The translations under genes and the position numbers were made by a program. From Catellatospora citrea (GTDB taxonomy: Bacteria > Actinomycetota > Actinomycetes > Mycobacteriales > Micromonosporaceae), in NCBI RefSeq assembly GCF_003610235.1, contig NZ_RAPR01000002.1, forward strand, positions 124,001 to 188,000: 64,000 bases of DNA, given 5' to 3'. The notes under the pieces were generated by a model, which was not told the origin of the DNA, ran no database searches, and worked only from the letters and a program-made list of their open reading frames with translations. Below are positions 7,509 through 15,706 of this stretch, in pieces. Position 1 is the stretch's first letter. Each line of letters starts with the position of its first letter.

Positions 7509-8582
7509 TCAGCCGCGGACGGCGCCGGAGTTCTTGTCGGCCATCAGCCCGGCCGTGTCGACGGCTTCGAAGTCCGAGCCCTGCAGGTTCTTCAGCGCGC
7601 GCAGCGCGTCGTTGGACCAGCGGTCGTCGGGTGCGCCAGACAGGTACCAGGGGGAGCCGTTGTCGGCGATGATCACGCCGTACTTCTTCATCGCCTCGGC
7701 GATGATCCGGGCCTGCTTGGGCATCTTCGAGGTGTCCACGCTCGCCTTCAGTCGCAGGCGCAGGCCCATCGGCGGCAGGTTCGCGTCGGAGCTGTTCGAG
7801 GCGGCGTGGCGGGCGGGCCACACATAGGTGTTGCGCGAGCGCGGCACGGTGATGCGCAGCGCGTGCGTGATGCGCCCGGCGGCGACCTCCTCGTAGCGGA
7901 CCAGCCCGGCGAAGATGGACAGCCCGGCCGCGTCGGCCGAGGTCCAGCCGGCCGGGCGGAGCTTGTTGGAGCGCAGGTCGTAGATCGCGCCGGACCCGGC
8001 CCGCCAGCCCGAACCGGACGGGTACGCCGCGTACAGCTCGTACACCTTGCAGCCGGCGGCGTCGTACAGGATGACGTGCCGGTCGCCGTCGCTGCTGCGC
8101 CCACCCTCGACCTTGGCGTCGGCGGGCACGGGGTACGGGCCCTTGTCGCTCTCGTCCGCGTACTCGAAGGTGACCTTGACGGTCTTCTGGCCGGGCTTGA
8201 CCGTCGTGACGGGGATGCCGATCGGCGCGCCCTCCCACAGACCCGCCCCGAAGTCGGGGTGCATGTGCGCGGTCGCGCCGATGCTGTTCACGAGAGTGCC
8301 GGAGGAGCGGTGCACGGGCAGCTTCGACACGTCGGCGCGCCACACGCTGCTCGCGGGGAACACTCCGCACGGCCCGGCGGTGGGCGAGGACGACACCGCG
8401 GCGCTGGGGCTCGCGGCCGCGGTGGCCGAGGGCGTGACCGCGCCGGTGGCCGAGGGGATCACGAATGCCGGATCGGACGGTCCCGCCGCGCCGGGAGTGC
8501 TGCTGCCGCACGCGGCGAGTCCGAGTACGGCGGCGAGAGCGGTCAGTCGCCGCGGCGCTGCGGCCAGAGATCGTGAGAGCAC
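7509..8582 (-). CDS. Conserved secreted lipoprotein of unknown function
   Basis: A 357-residue lipoprotein. It has a basic N-terminus, a hydrophobic segment and the lipobox LAAC with Cys25, then a low-complexity Pro/Ser/Thr/Ala linker (about residues 26-68), followed by a folded domain of about 285 residues starting at CGVFPASSVW. The motifs HMHPDFG, ITHALRITVPRSR and VWPARH look like conserved blocks, and I have a general memory of such secreted proteins, but I cannot name the family or assign a function. The GTG start at 8582 has a minus-strand TAGATT box 6 nt upstream, consistent with a leaderless mRNA. It runs convergent to the HTH_42 gene with only 11 nt between stops. Confidence 0.75.
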   Translation of the reverse strand: MLSRSLAAAPRRLTALAAVLGLAACGSSTPGAAGPSDPAFVIPSATGAVTPSATAAASPSAAVSSSPTAGPCGVFPASSVWRADVSKLPVHRSSGTLVNSIGATAHMHPDFGAGLWEGAPIGIPVTTVKPGQKTVKVTFEYADESDKGPYPVPADAKVEGGRSSDGDRHVILYDAAGCKVYELYAAYPSGSGWRAGSGAIYDLRSNKLRPAGWTSADAAGLSIFAGLVRYEEVAAGRITHALRITVPRSRNTYVWPARHAASNSSDANLPPMGLRLRLKASVDTSKMPKQARIIAEAMKKYGVIIADNGSPWYLSGAPDDRWSNDALRALKNLQGSDFEAVDTAGLMADKNSGAVRG

Positions 8583-8588
8583 GCGCAG

Positions 8589-8594
8589 AATCTA
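8589..8594 (-). promoter_or_regulatory. -10 box TAGATT of a leaderless gene
   Basis: On the minus strand TAGATT ends 6 nt before the GTG at 8582. Confidence 0.45.
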
Positions 8595-8669
8595 GTGCCA
8601 CCCTGCGGCACGGGCACAGCCCAGTGCCCCGTTGCAGGGATTATGGCCGGTAGGTGAGGTTTGTCCACG

Positions 8670-8675
8670 TAACCT
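8670..8675 (+). promoter_or_regulatory. -10 box TAACCT of a leaderless gene
   Basis: TAACCT ends 6 nt before the ATG at 8682. No clear -35 hexamer. Confidence 0.4.
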
Positions 8676-8681
8676 CGGTAC

Positions 8682-9761
8682 ATGCTCAAAGCCGCACGCG
8701 CGCTGTCGTGGTGGGCGCTGATCCCGCCGCTGTGCGTGATCGTGCTCGTGGCGGCCTGGGGGCACAAGGTCGGCGGCGTGGGCCTGGTGGTGGTCGGGAT
8801 CGCGCTGGTCGCCGCCGTCGTGGTGGCCGTGCACCACGCGGAGATCGTCGCGCACCACGTCGGCGAACCGTTCGGCACGCTGATCCTGGCGGTCGCGGTC
8901 ACCGCCATCGAGGTCGGCTTGATCATCATGCTGATGACCTCCGGTCCGGAAGGCCCCTCCACACTCGCCCGGGACACGGTCTTCGCAGCATTCATGATCG
9001 TGTGCAACGGTGTGGTCGGACTCTGCCTGCTGGTCGGCGGCCTGCGCCACCGTGAGGTCGAGTTCCAGGTCGAGGGCGTCACCGCGACCCTGGCCACGCT
9101 CTGCACCGTCGCCGCCCTGGCGCTGGTCCTGCCGTCGTTCACCACCAGCAGTCCCGGCCCGACCTACTCCGGGCCGCAGCTCGCCTTCGCCGGCACCGCC
9201 TCGCTGGTGCTGTACGCGGCGTTCGTGTTCGTGCAGACGATCCGGCACCGCCACTACTTCCTGCCGCTGGAGACCGGCGACGTCGACCACGGCGCCGGGC
9301 CCGGCCGGAAGGCCGCCGCGGTCAGCCTGCTCATGCTGCTGCTCTGCCTCGTCGCCGTGGTCGGCCTGGCGAAGGTCGAGTCCCCGGCCATCGAACACGT
9401 GGTGGCCGTCGCGGGCGCGCCGCGCGCCGTGGTCGGCGTCGTGATCGCCCTGCTGGTGCTGCTGCCGGAGACCGCCGCGGCGGTCCGGGCGGCCTCCCGC
9501 AACCAGATCCAGACCAGCTTCAACCTGGCCCTGGGCTCGGCGGTGGCCAGCATCGGCCTCACCATCCCGGCGATCGCCATCGCCTCGATCTGGCTCCAGA
9601 ACACGCTCGTGCTCGGCCTCGACCCCAAGGACATCGTGCTGCTGGTGATCACGGTGGTGGTCACCACGCTGACCGTGGCACCCGGTCGGGCCACGCTCAT
9701 GCAGGGCATGGTCCACCTGACCATCTTCGGCGTGTTCCTGTTCCTCTCCTTCGTTCCCTGA
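8682..9761 (+). CDS. chaA: Calcium/proton antiporter, ChaA type (CaCA superfamily)
   Basis: A 359-residue inner-membrane protein with about ten to eleven hydrophobic segments. The two inverted alpha-repeats of the cation/Ca2+ exchanger superfamily are clear: GEPFGTLILAVAVTAIEVG near residue 62 and NLALGSAVASIGLTIP near residue 278, each with the acidic or polar residues that bind Ca2+ or Na+. The overall length and the EPFGT sequence match ChaA-type Ca2+ or Na+/H+ antiporters. It is monocistronic. It probably lacks a leader, with TAACCT ending 6 nt before the ATG. An inverted repeat follows the stop. Confidence 0.88.
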   Translation: MLKAARALSWWALIPPLCVIVLVAAWGHKVGGVGLVVVGIALVAAVVVAVHHAEIVAHHVGEPFGTLILAVAVTAIEVGLIIMLMTSGPEGPSTLARDTVFAAFMIVCNGVVGLCLLVGGLRHREVEFQVEGVTATLATLCTVAALALVLPSFTTSSPGPTYSGPQLAFAGTASLVLYAAFVFVQTIRHRHYFLPLETGDVDHGAGPGRKAAAVSLLMLLLCLVAVVGLAKVESPAIEHVVAVAGAPRAVVGVVIALLVLLPETAAAVRAASRNQIQTSFNLALGSAVASIGLTIPAIAIASIWLQNTLVLGLDPKDIVLLVITVVVTTLTVAPGRATLMQGMVHLTIFGVFLFLSFVP

Positions 9762-9764
9762 TCA

Positions 9765-9839
9765 CGACGATCTTGCGCGAACTGTTGCCCTTTCGCGGCA
9801 TTCGAGCGTGTCGTACCCACAGTCCACGCAAGATCGTCG
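9765..9839. repeat. 13-bp inverted repeat in a convergent intergenic region
   Basis: The 13-mer CGACGATCTTGCG at 9765-9777 recurs as its exact reverse complement at 9827-9839, 49 nt apart, between the stops of chaA and the opposing aminotransferase. It may be a long-loop bidirectional terminator or a dispersed intergenic repeat. Confidence 0.6.
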
Positions 9840-9854
9840 CCTCGCGGGGCGGGG

Positions 9855-11039
9855 TCAGGGTTTGAGGCGGGTCACGGCTTCGGCGATTACTTCGGGGCGT
9901 TTGCAGAAGGCGAAGCGGATCAGATGGCGGCCGGCGTCCTTGTCGTCGTAGAAGACCTGGGACGGGATCGCGACGACGCCGCTGCGTTCGGGTAGGGCGA
10001 GGCAGAACTCGACGCCGTCGGTGCTGCCGAGGGGGCGGATGTCGGCGGTGATGAAGTAGGTGCCCTCCGCCTGCAGCACGCCGAAACCGGCGTCGACGAG
10101 CCCGGCCCGGAGTTGGTCGCGCTGGGCCTGGAGACCGGCGGTGAAGCCGGTGTAGTACGCGTCGGGCAGGTTCAGCGCGACCGCGACGGCGGGTTGCAGC
10201 GGGCCGGCGTTGACGAAGGTGAGGAACTGCTTGACCCGCAGCACCGCCGAGACCAGCGCCGCAGGGCCGCTGGCCCAGCCGACCTTCCAGCCGGTGCACG
10301 AGAACGTCTTGCCGGCCGACGAGATGCGCAGGGTGCGCTCGCGCATGCCGGGCAGCGTCGCCAGCGGCACGTGCGGCGATCCGGCGTCGTCGAAGACCAG
10401 GTGCTCGTAGACCTCGTCGGTGACCGCGTATGCGCCGTACTCCTGGCACAGGTCGGCGACGAGCTGCAGTTCCGCGCGGGTGAACACCTTGCCGGTCGGG
10501 TTGTGCGGCGAGTTGAGCAGCACCAGCCTGGTGCGGGGGCCGAACGCGGCGCGCAGCTGGTCGGGGTCGAACGCGTAGCGCCCGTCCGGGCCGGGGCGCA
10601 GCGTCACCGGACGGCGGGTCGCCCGGGCCAGGGCGATGCTGGCGGCGTACGAGTCGTAGTACGGCTCGAAGCAGACGACCTCGTCGCCGGGCTCGCACAG
10701 GGCGAGGATCGCTGCCGCGATCGCCTCCGTGGCCCCGGCCGTGACGACGACCTCACCGTCCGGGTCGTACTCGAGGCCCCAGAACCGGCGCTGGTGTGCG
10801 GCGACGGCCTCGCGAAGCACCGGCAAACCCGGCCCCGGCGGGTACTGGTTGAACCCGCCGCGCAGCGCGACGGCGGCCGCGTCGAGCATCTCCGAGGGCC
10901 CGTCCGTGTCGGGGAAACCCTGCCCGAGATTCACCGCCCCGGTCTTCACCGCGAGCGCCGACATCGTCGCGAAGATGGTCGTGCCGAACGGGCGCATCCG
11001 CTCCACGAGCGGATCGTCCCCGGAGAACCCAGCCGTCAT
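9855..11039 (-). CDS. PLP-dependent class I/II aminotransferase
   Basis: A 394-residue fold-type I aminotransferase. The motifs LGQGFPD near the N-terminus, NSPHNPTG (residues 176-183) and the PLP-binding lysine K244 in SAGKTFSCTGWKVGW place it with methionine/kynurenine aminotransferase-like enzymes (YbdL/KAT group), to which actinobacterial DapC-type N-succinyldiaminopimelate aminotransferases also belong. No lysine-biosynthesis gene adjoins it, so the substrate stays open. I chose the ATG at 11039 (MTAGFSGDD); a GTG 18 nt further upstream is also possible. It is followed by the convergent inverted repeat at 9765-9839. Confidence 0.85.
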   Translation of the reverse strand: MTAGFSGDDPLVERMRPFGTTIFATMSALAVKTGAVNLGQGFPDTDGPSEMLDAAAVALRGGFNQYPPGPGLPVLREAVAAHQRRFWGLEYDPDGEVVVTAGATEAIAAAILALCEPGDEVVCFEPYYDSYAASIALARATRRPVTLRPGPDGRYAFDPDQLRAAFGPRTRLVLLNSPHNPTGKVFTRAELQLVADLCQEYGAYAVTDEVYEHLVFDDAGSPHVPLATLPGMRERTLRISSAGKTFSCTGWKVGWASGPAALVSAVLRVKQFLTFVNAGPLQPAVAVALNLPDAYYTGFTAGLQAQRDQLRAGLVDAGFGVLQAEGTYFITADIRPLGSTDGVEFCLALPERSGVVAIPSQVFYDDKDAGRHLIRFAFCKRPEVIAEAVTRLKP

Positions 11040-11103
11040 GACCCCATCTTCACCCACCGGCCCGGGCCGTTGTCAGTCGGCGTCGCGCACCGTTGCGGGT
11101 CAG

Positions 11104-11168
11104 CCTGCAGTTTCGGGGAAACTGCAGGCACCGCGCGGCTGATAGCAGCAGATTCCCCGAAACTGCAC
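11104..11168. repeat. Palindromic intergenic element with a third half-copy
   Basis: Bases 11104-11130 form a perfect 11-bp stem around a CGGGG loop. The 15-mer TGCAGTTTCGGGGAA at 11107-11121 returns as its exact reverse complement at 11154-11168, so the unit occurs in both orientations. It sits downstream of the lipoprotein gene on the minus strand and could act as its terminator, or it is a REP-like repeat. Confidence 0.65.
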
Positions 11169-11187
11169 CAATGCGCGCCGCGCCGGG

Positions 11188-11727
11188 TCAGCAGGGGGCG
11201 CCGACGGGGATGCGGGCGAGGGTTTCGCGGTTGGCGGAGCGGACGCGTAGCGGGAGGCAGCGGGGCTTGTCGACGGTGTAGCCGCCGGCGAAGACGTACC
11301 AGCCGGGCACGTCGTAGAGGTCGGGGCAGAACACGCGGATGCGGGTGACCGCCGGGCCGGGGTTGCCCCAGCCGATCGTCGAGGTCAGCGCCGCCTCGCC
11401 CACGATCTCCAGGTCGACGGGTGTGCCGGGCCGCACCACCAGGCCCTGCTTGGCCCACCACCGGCCGTCGACGGCGGTGACCTGCAGCTGCTGCCCGACC
11501 GGCAGTGCGACGGCGTCGAGCAGCACCGGCAGCCGCGCGGCCGGGCTCGGTTCGGTCCCGATCACGTGGTCGCAGGACACCTGGGCCACGCCGTCGTCCG
11601 GGAACGGCGTCGCGGCCGGGGAACTCGTCCGCCCGGCGGTCGGCGCGGACGTCGGCCCCGGGGAGGGGGCCGCGGGCGTGCAGGCGGCGAGGACCACCAC
11701 CGGAAGCAGGGCGAGCAGGCGTCTCAT
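11188..11727 (-). CDS. Small lipoprotein of unknown function
   Basis: A 179-residue lipoprotein with a short signal peptide and lipobox LAAC (Cys16), a Pro/Ser/Thr-rich linker to about residue 45, and a C-terminal domain of about 130 residues. The domain contains four cysteines (in QVSCDHV, RVFCPDLY, PRCLPLR and the terminal PC), which suggests two disulfides outside the membrane. I do not recognise the family. No ribosome site is obvious before the ATG at 11727. The palindromic element downstream probably ends its transcript. Confidence 0.7.
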   Translation of the reverse strand: MRRLLALLPVVVLAACTPAAPSPGPTSAPTAGRTSSPAATPFPDDGVAQVSCDHVIGTEPSPAARLPVLLDAVALPVGQQLQVTAVDGRWWAKQGLVVRPGTPVDLEIVGEAALTSTIGWGNPGPAVTRIRVFCPDLYDVPGWYVFAGGYTVDKPRCLPLRVRSANRETLARIPVGAPC

Positions 11728-11865
11728 GTCGTGGACGAGTCATGGGGGTCGGGGCCGGTTCCGCGGGTGACGTATGGGACGTTCCGGGCGTGGGCCGCGC
11801 CCTGTCGACCTGATCGCCTGTTAGCGTCGGGTGTACCGCTGAGTCACTTGACCTGGAGAGATCTC

Positions 11866-12777
11866 ATGCCTTCGACCATCCGCAGGGCCGTGATCCCGGC
11901 CGCGGGCCTCGGCTCCCGGCTGCTGCCCCTGACCAAGGCCATCCCGAAGGAGATGCTGCCCGTCGGCGACAAGCCGGTGATCGAGCACACCGTGCGCGAG
12001 CTGGTGGCCTCGGGCATCACCGACATCACGATCGTGATCTCGGGCGGCAAGTCGCTGATCCAGGACCACTTCCGGCCGAACCCGGCGCTGGTGGAGCAGC
12101 TGCGCGCGGACGGCAAGACCGCCTACGCCGACGCGGTCGAGGAGATCGCCGAGCTGGCACAGCAGGGGCACATCACCTACCTCGACCAGCACGGCCCGTA
12201 CGGCAACGGCACGCCCGTGCTCAACGCCGCCCGCAACTTCGACGACGAGCCGATGCTGGTGCTGTGGCCGGACGACGTGTTCGTCGCCGAGGTGCCCCGC
12301 GCCCAGCAGCTGATCCGCGCGTACGAGGCGACGAACTGCCCGGTCCTGGCGCTGATGCCGATGGATCCGGAGCACTCGCAGCGCTACGGGGTGCCGGTGG
12401 TCAAGGAGGACCTGGACGGCGGCCTGATGCGCATCACCGGCCTGATGGAGAAGCCCAAGCCGAAGGACGCGCCGTCGTCGTTCGCGGCCATCGGCGGCTA
12501 CGTCGTCACCCCGGGCATCATCGACGAGCTGCGGGAGCAGACCCAGCGCTGGTACGAGCGGCGCACCGGCGAGGTGTACCTCACCGACGCGATCAATGCC
12601 TACGCCGCGACGCGGGCCGTGTACGGGCAGGTCATCTCGGGCCGCTGGTACGACACCGGCAACCCGGCCGACTACCTGGTCGCCCAGATGGCCACGGCGC
12701 TGGCGCACCCGGAGTACGGTCCGCTGCTGCGCGAGCTGGCCGGCGGCCTGGACGCGCCCGCACAACCGTCGGTGTGA
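11866..12777 (+). CDS. galU: UTP-glucose-1-phosphate uridylyltransferase
   Basis: A 303-residue nucleotidyltransferase that makes UDP-glucose from UTP and glucose 1-phosphate for polysaccharide and glycolipid synthesis. The N-terminal signature AVIPAAGLGSRLLPLTKAIPKE holds the nucleotide-binding loop, VGDKPVIEHTVRELV follows, and VLWPDDVFV, EKPKPKDAPS and the end motif GRWYDTGNPADYL are all typical of GalU. The ATG at 11866 has a GGAGAG site 5-8 nt upstream; the frame is open much further back but those codons belong to no homologous region. The gene is monocistronic and is followed at once by a strong 17-bp hairpin terminator. Confidence 0.93.
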   Translation: MPSTIRRAVIPAAGLGSRLLPLTKAIPKEMLPVGDKPVIEHTVRELVASGITDITIVISGGKSLIQDHFRPNPALVEQLRADGKTAYADAVEEIAELAQQGHITYLDQHGPYGNGTPVLNAARNFDDEPMLVLWPDDVFVAEVPRAQQLIRAYEATNCPVLALMPMDPEHSQRYGVPVVKEDLDGGLMRITGLMEKPKPKDAPSSFAAIGGYVVTPGIIDELREQTQRWYERRTGEVYLTDAINAYAATRAVYGQVISGRWYDTGNPADYLVAQMATALAHPEYGPLLRELAGGLDAPAQPSV

Positions 12778-12790
12778 ACGCTTGAGCACG

Positions 12791-12826
12791 AGTGAGGGGC
12801 CGCGGTGTGCACCGCGGCCCCTCACT
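12791..12826. terminator. Convergent terminator hairpin after galU
   Basis: A perfect 17-bp inverted repeat (12791-12807 with 12810-12826) with two bases between arms. It lies between the galU stop and the stop of the opposing protease gene, so it can serve both. Confidence 0.8.
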
Positions 12827-12842
12827 GTCGTGCCGGTCCGAC

Positions 12843-15443
12843 CTACAGGGTCAGGGTCCAGCTGTTGATGTAACCGGTGTCGGCGGACGCGGCGTCCTGG
12901 ACCCGCAGGTTCCAGGTGCCGTTCTTGACCTCGGTAGACAGGTTGGCGGTGTAGGTCTGGTTGATGTTGTCGGTGCTGCCGCCGGCCCGGTTGTGCAGCA
13001 CGTAGGTGCTGCCGTCCGGCGCGACCAGGGTCACGATCAGGTCACCGATGTAGGTGTGCACGATGTTCACCGCGACCGTCGAGGTCGCCGACGCGTTGCC
13101 CGAGCAGCCCGCGATGGTGATCGGGCTGTTGACGGTGGTGTTGTCCGGGATGGACACGTCGGTGCCGTTGGTGCCGGAGCAGGTCGGCGGGGTGCTGCCG
13201 GCCAGGTTCAGCGTCCACGTGTCGATGGTGCCCGTGTCGGCCGACGCCGCGTCCTGCACCCGCAGCTTCCAGGTGCCGTTGGCGGCCTCGCCGGACAGGT
13301 TCACCGTGTACGTCTGGCTGATGTTGTCGGCGCTGCCGCCGGTCCGGTTGTGCAGCAGGTACGTGCTGCCGTCCGGCGCGACCAGGTTCACGACCAGGTC
13401 ACCGATGTAGGTGTGCAGGATGTTCACCGCGACCGTGCTGGCCGAGCCGCCGTTGCCGGCACAACCCGAGATGGTGATCGAGGACTCCACGGTCGTGTTG
13501 TCCGGGACCGCCACGTCGGTGGAGTTGGTGCCGGAGCAGCCGGGCGGGCCGTTGACGGTCAGGTTGAACGTCGTGGTCCGCGTCGAGCTCGCGCCGGTGC
13601 CGGTGACGGTGACGGCGTACGTGCCGGGCGGGGTGGCCGCGGCCGTGGCGATGGTCAGCGACGACGTGCCGCCCGCCGAGTTGATCGAGGTCGGGCTGAA
13701 GGTCGCCGTCGCGCCGCTGGGCAGGCCGCTCGCGGTCAGGTTGACGGTCTGCGCGCTGCCGTTGGTCAGCGTGGAGGTGATGGTGCTGCTGACCGAGCTG
13801 CCGGGGTTGACCGAGCCCGAGGCGGGCGAGGCCGCCAGGGAGAAGTCGTTGCCGGCGGGGCAGGCGGCGTCGTTGCCCGCCACGTTGACCGCGGTCCAGG
13901 CGGCCTGGACGGTCTTGTACTCGACCGAGCACAGGCCGTACAGGTCGGTGGCCGCGGACAGGGTGTAGGCGCGCGAGGTGTTGGCCGGGGTGGACGTGTT
14001 GACGTAGCGGGTGCTGGAGGTGAAGTACACGTCCAGCGCGCGGTACCAGATCTTCTCGGCCTTGGTGCGGCCGATGCCGACGACGGCCGGAGCCGAGCCG
14101 CAGACCGGGCTGGTGCCGTACGCGGTGGCGCCGGTGCCCTCGGCGAGGTTGAAGAAGAAGTGGTTGCCCGGGCCCGAGCTGTAGTGCACGTCGACGCTGT
14201 TGGTGCTGGTCGACCAGCAGCCGTGCGACGCGCCGTCCAGGGTCGGGTTGTACATGTAGCGCAGCGGGGTCCCGTTGCCGTTGATGTTGATCTTCTCGCC
14301 GACCTGGTAGTCGCCCGGGTCGGAGGGGGCGTTGGCGTAGAACTCGACCATGTTGCCGAAGATGTCCGAGGTGGCCTCGTTCAGACCGCCGGACTCACCC
14401 GAGTAGACCAGGCCCGCCAGGGCCTCGGTGACGCCGTGGCTCATCTCGTGGCCCGCGACGTCCAGCGACACCAGCGGGCGGCTGTTGCCCGAGCCGTCGC
14501 CGTAGGTCATCTGCGCGCCGTCCCAGAACGCGTTGACGTACGCGTTGCCGTAGTGCACCCGCGACGGCACGCCGGTGCCGTTGCCGAAGATGCCGTTGCG
14601 GCCGTGCACGTTCTTGAAGTAGTCGAACGTCGCCGCGGCGCCGAAGTGCGCGTCGACACCGGCGGACTGCCGGTTGGCGTTGGTGCCGTCACCCCAGATG
14701 TTGTCCGCGTCGGTGAACGTGGTGCAGGTCGAGGAGCCGTTGTTCATGTCGCAGGTGCGGCCGTTGCCGTGCGACGGGTCGATCATCTGGTACGTCGAGC
14801 CCGACAGCGTCGTGTCGACCGTGACAGCGCCGGAGTAGAGGCTGTTGCCGGTGCCGTTGACCATCTTGATCTCGTCGAACGAGCCGAGGAACGCGCCGGT
14901 CGCCGCGTCGGTGATGACGTGCAGCTCGGAGGGCGTCTGCTTGTCGGGCCGCATGCCGGTGACCACGGTCTCCCAGGCCAGCTTGCCCTTGCCGCTGCTG
15001 GCGTCGACGAACAGCTCGGGAGAGCCGACCGTGGCGACGGTGCCCGAGAACCTGCCGCGGGCGGCCTGGGCGGCCGTGGCGGCGGTGATCTGCGGGGCGG
15101 TGGACAGGGTCAGCGGGGCCTCCAGGCCGACCGACGATCCCTTGTAGACGCCGTTGGCGCCCGTGTGCACGACGAAGTCGCCGCCGTACACCCGCAGGCC
15201 GTGGAAGGTGCGGGCATAACGCACGTGGGTGCCACTGCTGTCGCTGACCGTGCGGTCGATGCGGTACGCGTCGCCGCCGGCGGCGCGCACGTCCGACGGG
15301 TGCTCAGCGAGGGCGCGCTCGGCGGCCGCCACGCCGACCGGCGCCGACGGGGTGCTGGGCGCCGCGTTGCCGGAGGTTGCCGACACCGACAGCATGGCGC
15401 CCACGAGTAGGGCGACGCTGCCGGTAGCGAGGGTTCTTTTCAC
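12843..15443 (-). CDS. Secreted M4 (thermolysin-family) metalloprotease with Ig-like and two P-domains
   Basis: An 866-residue secreted zinc protease. Residues 1-28 are a signal peptide, about 30-190 the FTP/PepSY-type propeptide, and about 195-525 the M4 catalytic domain. There the zinc site is GHEMSHG (H332, E333, H336) with third ligand E356 in GGLNEATSD; NAFWDG (305-310) and catalytic H420 in DVHYSSGPGN are also present. An Ig-like domain follows (about 532-632), then two proprotein-convertase P-domains (636-748 and 755-866) that are near copies of each other. It should be active outside the cell after removal of the propeptide. The GTG at 15443 has GGAGG 4 nt upstream. Expression probably starts from the TATATA box at 15488-15499. 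Confidence 0.93.
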   Translation of the reverse strand: MKRTLATGSVALLVGAMLSVSATSGNAAPSTPSAPVGVAAAERALAEHPSDVRAAGGDAYRIDRTVSDSSGTHVRYARTFHGLRVYGGDFVVHTGANGVYKGSSVGLEAPLTLSTAPQITAATAAQAARGRFSGTVATVGSPELFVDASSGKGKLAWETVVTGMRPDKQTPSELHVITDAATGAFLGSFDEIKMVNGTGNSLYSGAVTVDTTLSGSTYQMIDPSHGNGRTCDMNNGSSTCTTFTDADNIWGDGTNANRQSAGVDAHFGAAATFDYFKNVHGRNGIFGNGTGVPSRVHYGNAYVNAFWDGAQMTYGDGSGNSRPLVSLDVAGHEMSHGVTEALAGLVYSGESGGLNEATSDIFGNMVEFYANAPSDPGDYQVGEKININGNGTPLRYMYNPTLDGASHGCWSTSTNSVDVHYSSGPGNHFFFNLAEGTGATAYGTSPVCGSAPAVVGIGRTKAEKIWYRALDVYFTSSTRYVNTSTPANTSRAYTLSAATDLYGLCSVEYKTVQAAWTAVNVAGNDAACPAGNDFSLAASPASGSVNPGSSVSSTITSTLTNGSAQTVNLTASGLPSGATATFSPTSINSAGGTSSLTIATAAATPPGTYAVTVTGTGASSTRTTTFNLTVNGPPGCSGTNSTDVAVPDNTTVESSITISGCAGNGGSASTVAVNILHTYIGDLVVNLVAPDGSTYLLHNRTGGSADNISQTYTVNLSGEAANGTWKLRVQDAASADTGTIDTWTLNLAGSTPPTCSGTNGTDVSIPDNTTVNSPITIAGCSGNASATSTVAVNIVHTYIGDLIVTLVAPDGSTYVLHNRAGGSTDNINQTYTANLSTEVKNGTWNLRVQDAASADTGYINSWTLTL
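12846..13538 (-). repeat. Tandem duplication encoding the two P-domains
   Basis: Two copies with a 357-bp period (about 13200-13538 and 12846-13181) inside the protease gene. The bases are still very similar, for example the shared run around GTTCACCGCGACCGT, so the duplication is fairly recent or kept similar by recombination. Confidence 0.8.
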
Positions 15444-15456
15444 GAGTCCTCCCCGA

Positions 15457-15499
15457 CTCAGTGGAAAGTGGCGGTAGCCACTGAGAGCTATATATATAG
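15457..15499 (-). promoter_or_regulatory. Protease promoter and 5' stem-loop
   Basis: CTATATATATAG at 15488-15499 is a rare AT palindrome in this GC-rich sequence and supplies a -10 box for the minus-strand protease gene. Just downstream, 15457-15464 pairs with 15478-15485 (8 bp), and an alternative 6-bp stem (15467-15472 with 15477-15482) competes with it. The structure ends 5 nt before the ribosome site and would sit at the 5' end of the mRNA. Confidence 0.5.
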
Positions 15500-15604
15500 A
15501 AGGTGGGAGAACTTTGGAAGTGCTTCACATCTTTATGCGTCGATGAAGAAATTTCGTGAGCACTGCTGGGGAGTGCTGTAAGGGGCTCTGTCTCGGCCTC
15601 GAAT

Positions 15605-15622
15605 GATCGACTTGGGTCGATC
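15605..15622. repeat. 7-bp inverted repeat in the protease/ArsR intergenic region
   Basis: GATCGAC at 15605-15611 and GTCGATC at 15616-15622, 4 nt apart, midway between the divergent protease and ArsR genes. It is a possible operator; its partner is unknown. Confidence 0.35.
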
Positions 15623-15671
15623 GGCGTGCGGGGTGTCCGGTAGGCGACTGCGGGGGAGTGACGTCGCAGGA

Positions 15672-15706
15672 TTGTAGAGGAAGCTTTCTAAAGCTATCTT
15701 TAGGAA
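15672..15706 (+). promoter_or_regulatory. Leaderless promoter with overlapping ArsR-type operator
   Basis: TTGTAG (15672-15677), a 17-nt spacer and TATCTT (15695-15700) form a good promoter whose start point would be the A of the ATG at 15707. The inverted repeat CTAAAG-CTAT-CTTTAG (15688-15703) covers the -10 box, as expected if the ArsR protein represses its own operon. Confidence 0.65.

Noticed and set aside
4527..8601. Two very long minus-strand frames (4527-6401 and 6253-8601)
   Set aside because: They run against the MOSC and HTH_42 genes and out of frame with the M20 peptidase and lipoprotein genes; their sequence is low complexity.
9765..11168. CRISPR-like repeats
   Set aside because: The palindromes here are few, unevenly spaced and without regular spacers or cas genes.
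12792..15410. An 872-codon open frame on the plus strand opposite the protease
   Set aside because: Antisense to the M4 protease, whose motifs, signal peptide and terminator are unambiguous. The plus-strand product is an arginine/valine-rich shadow.
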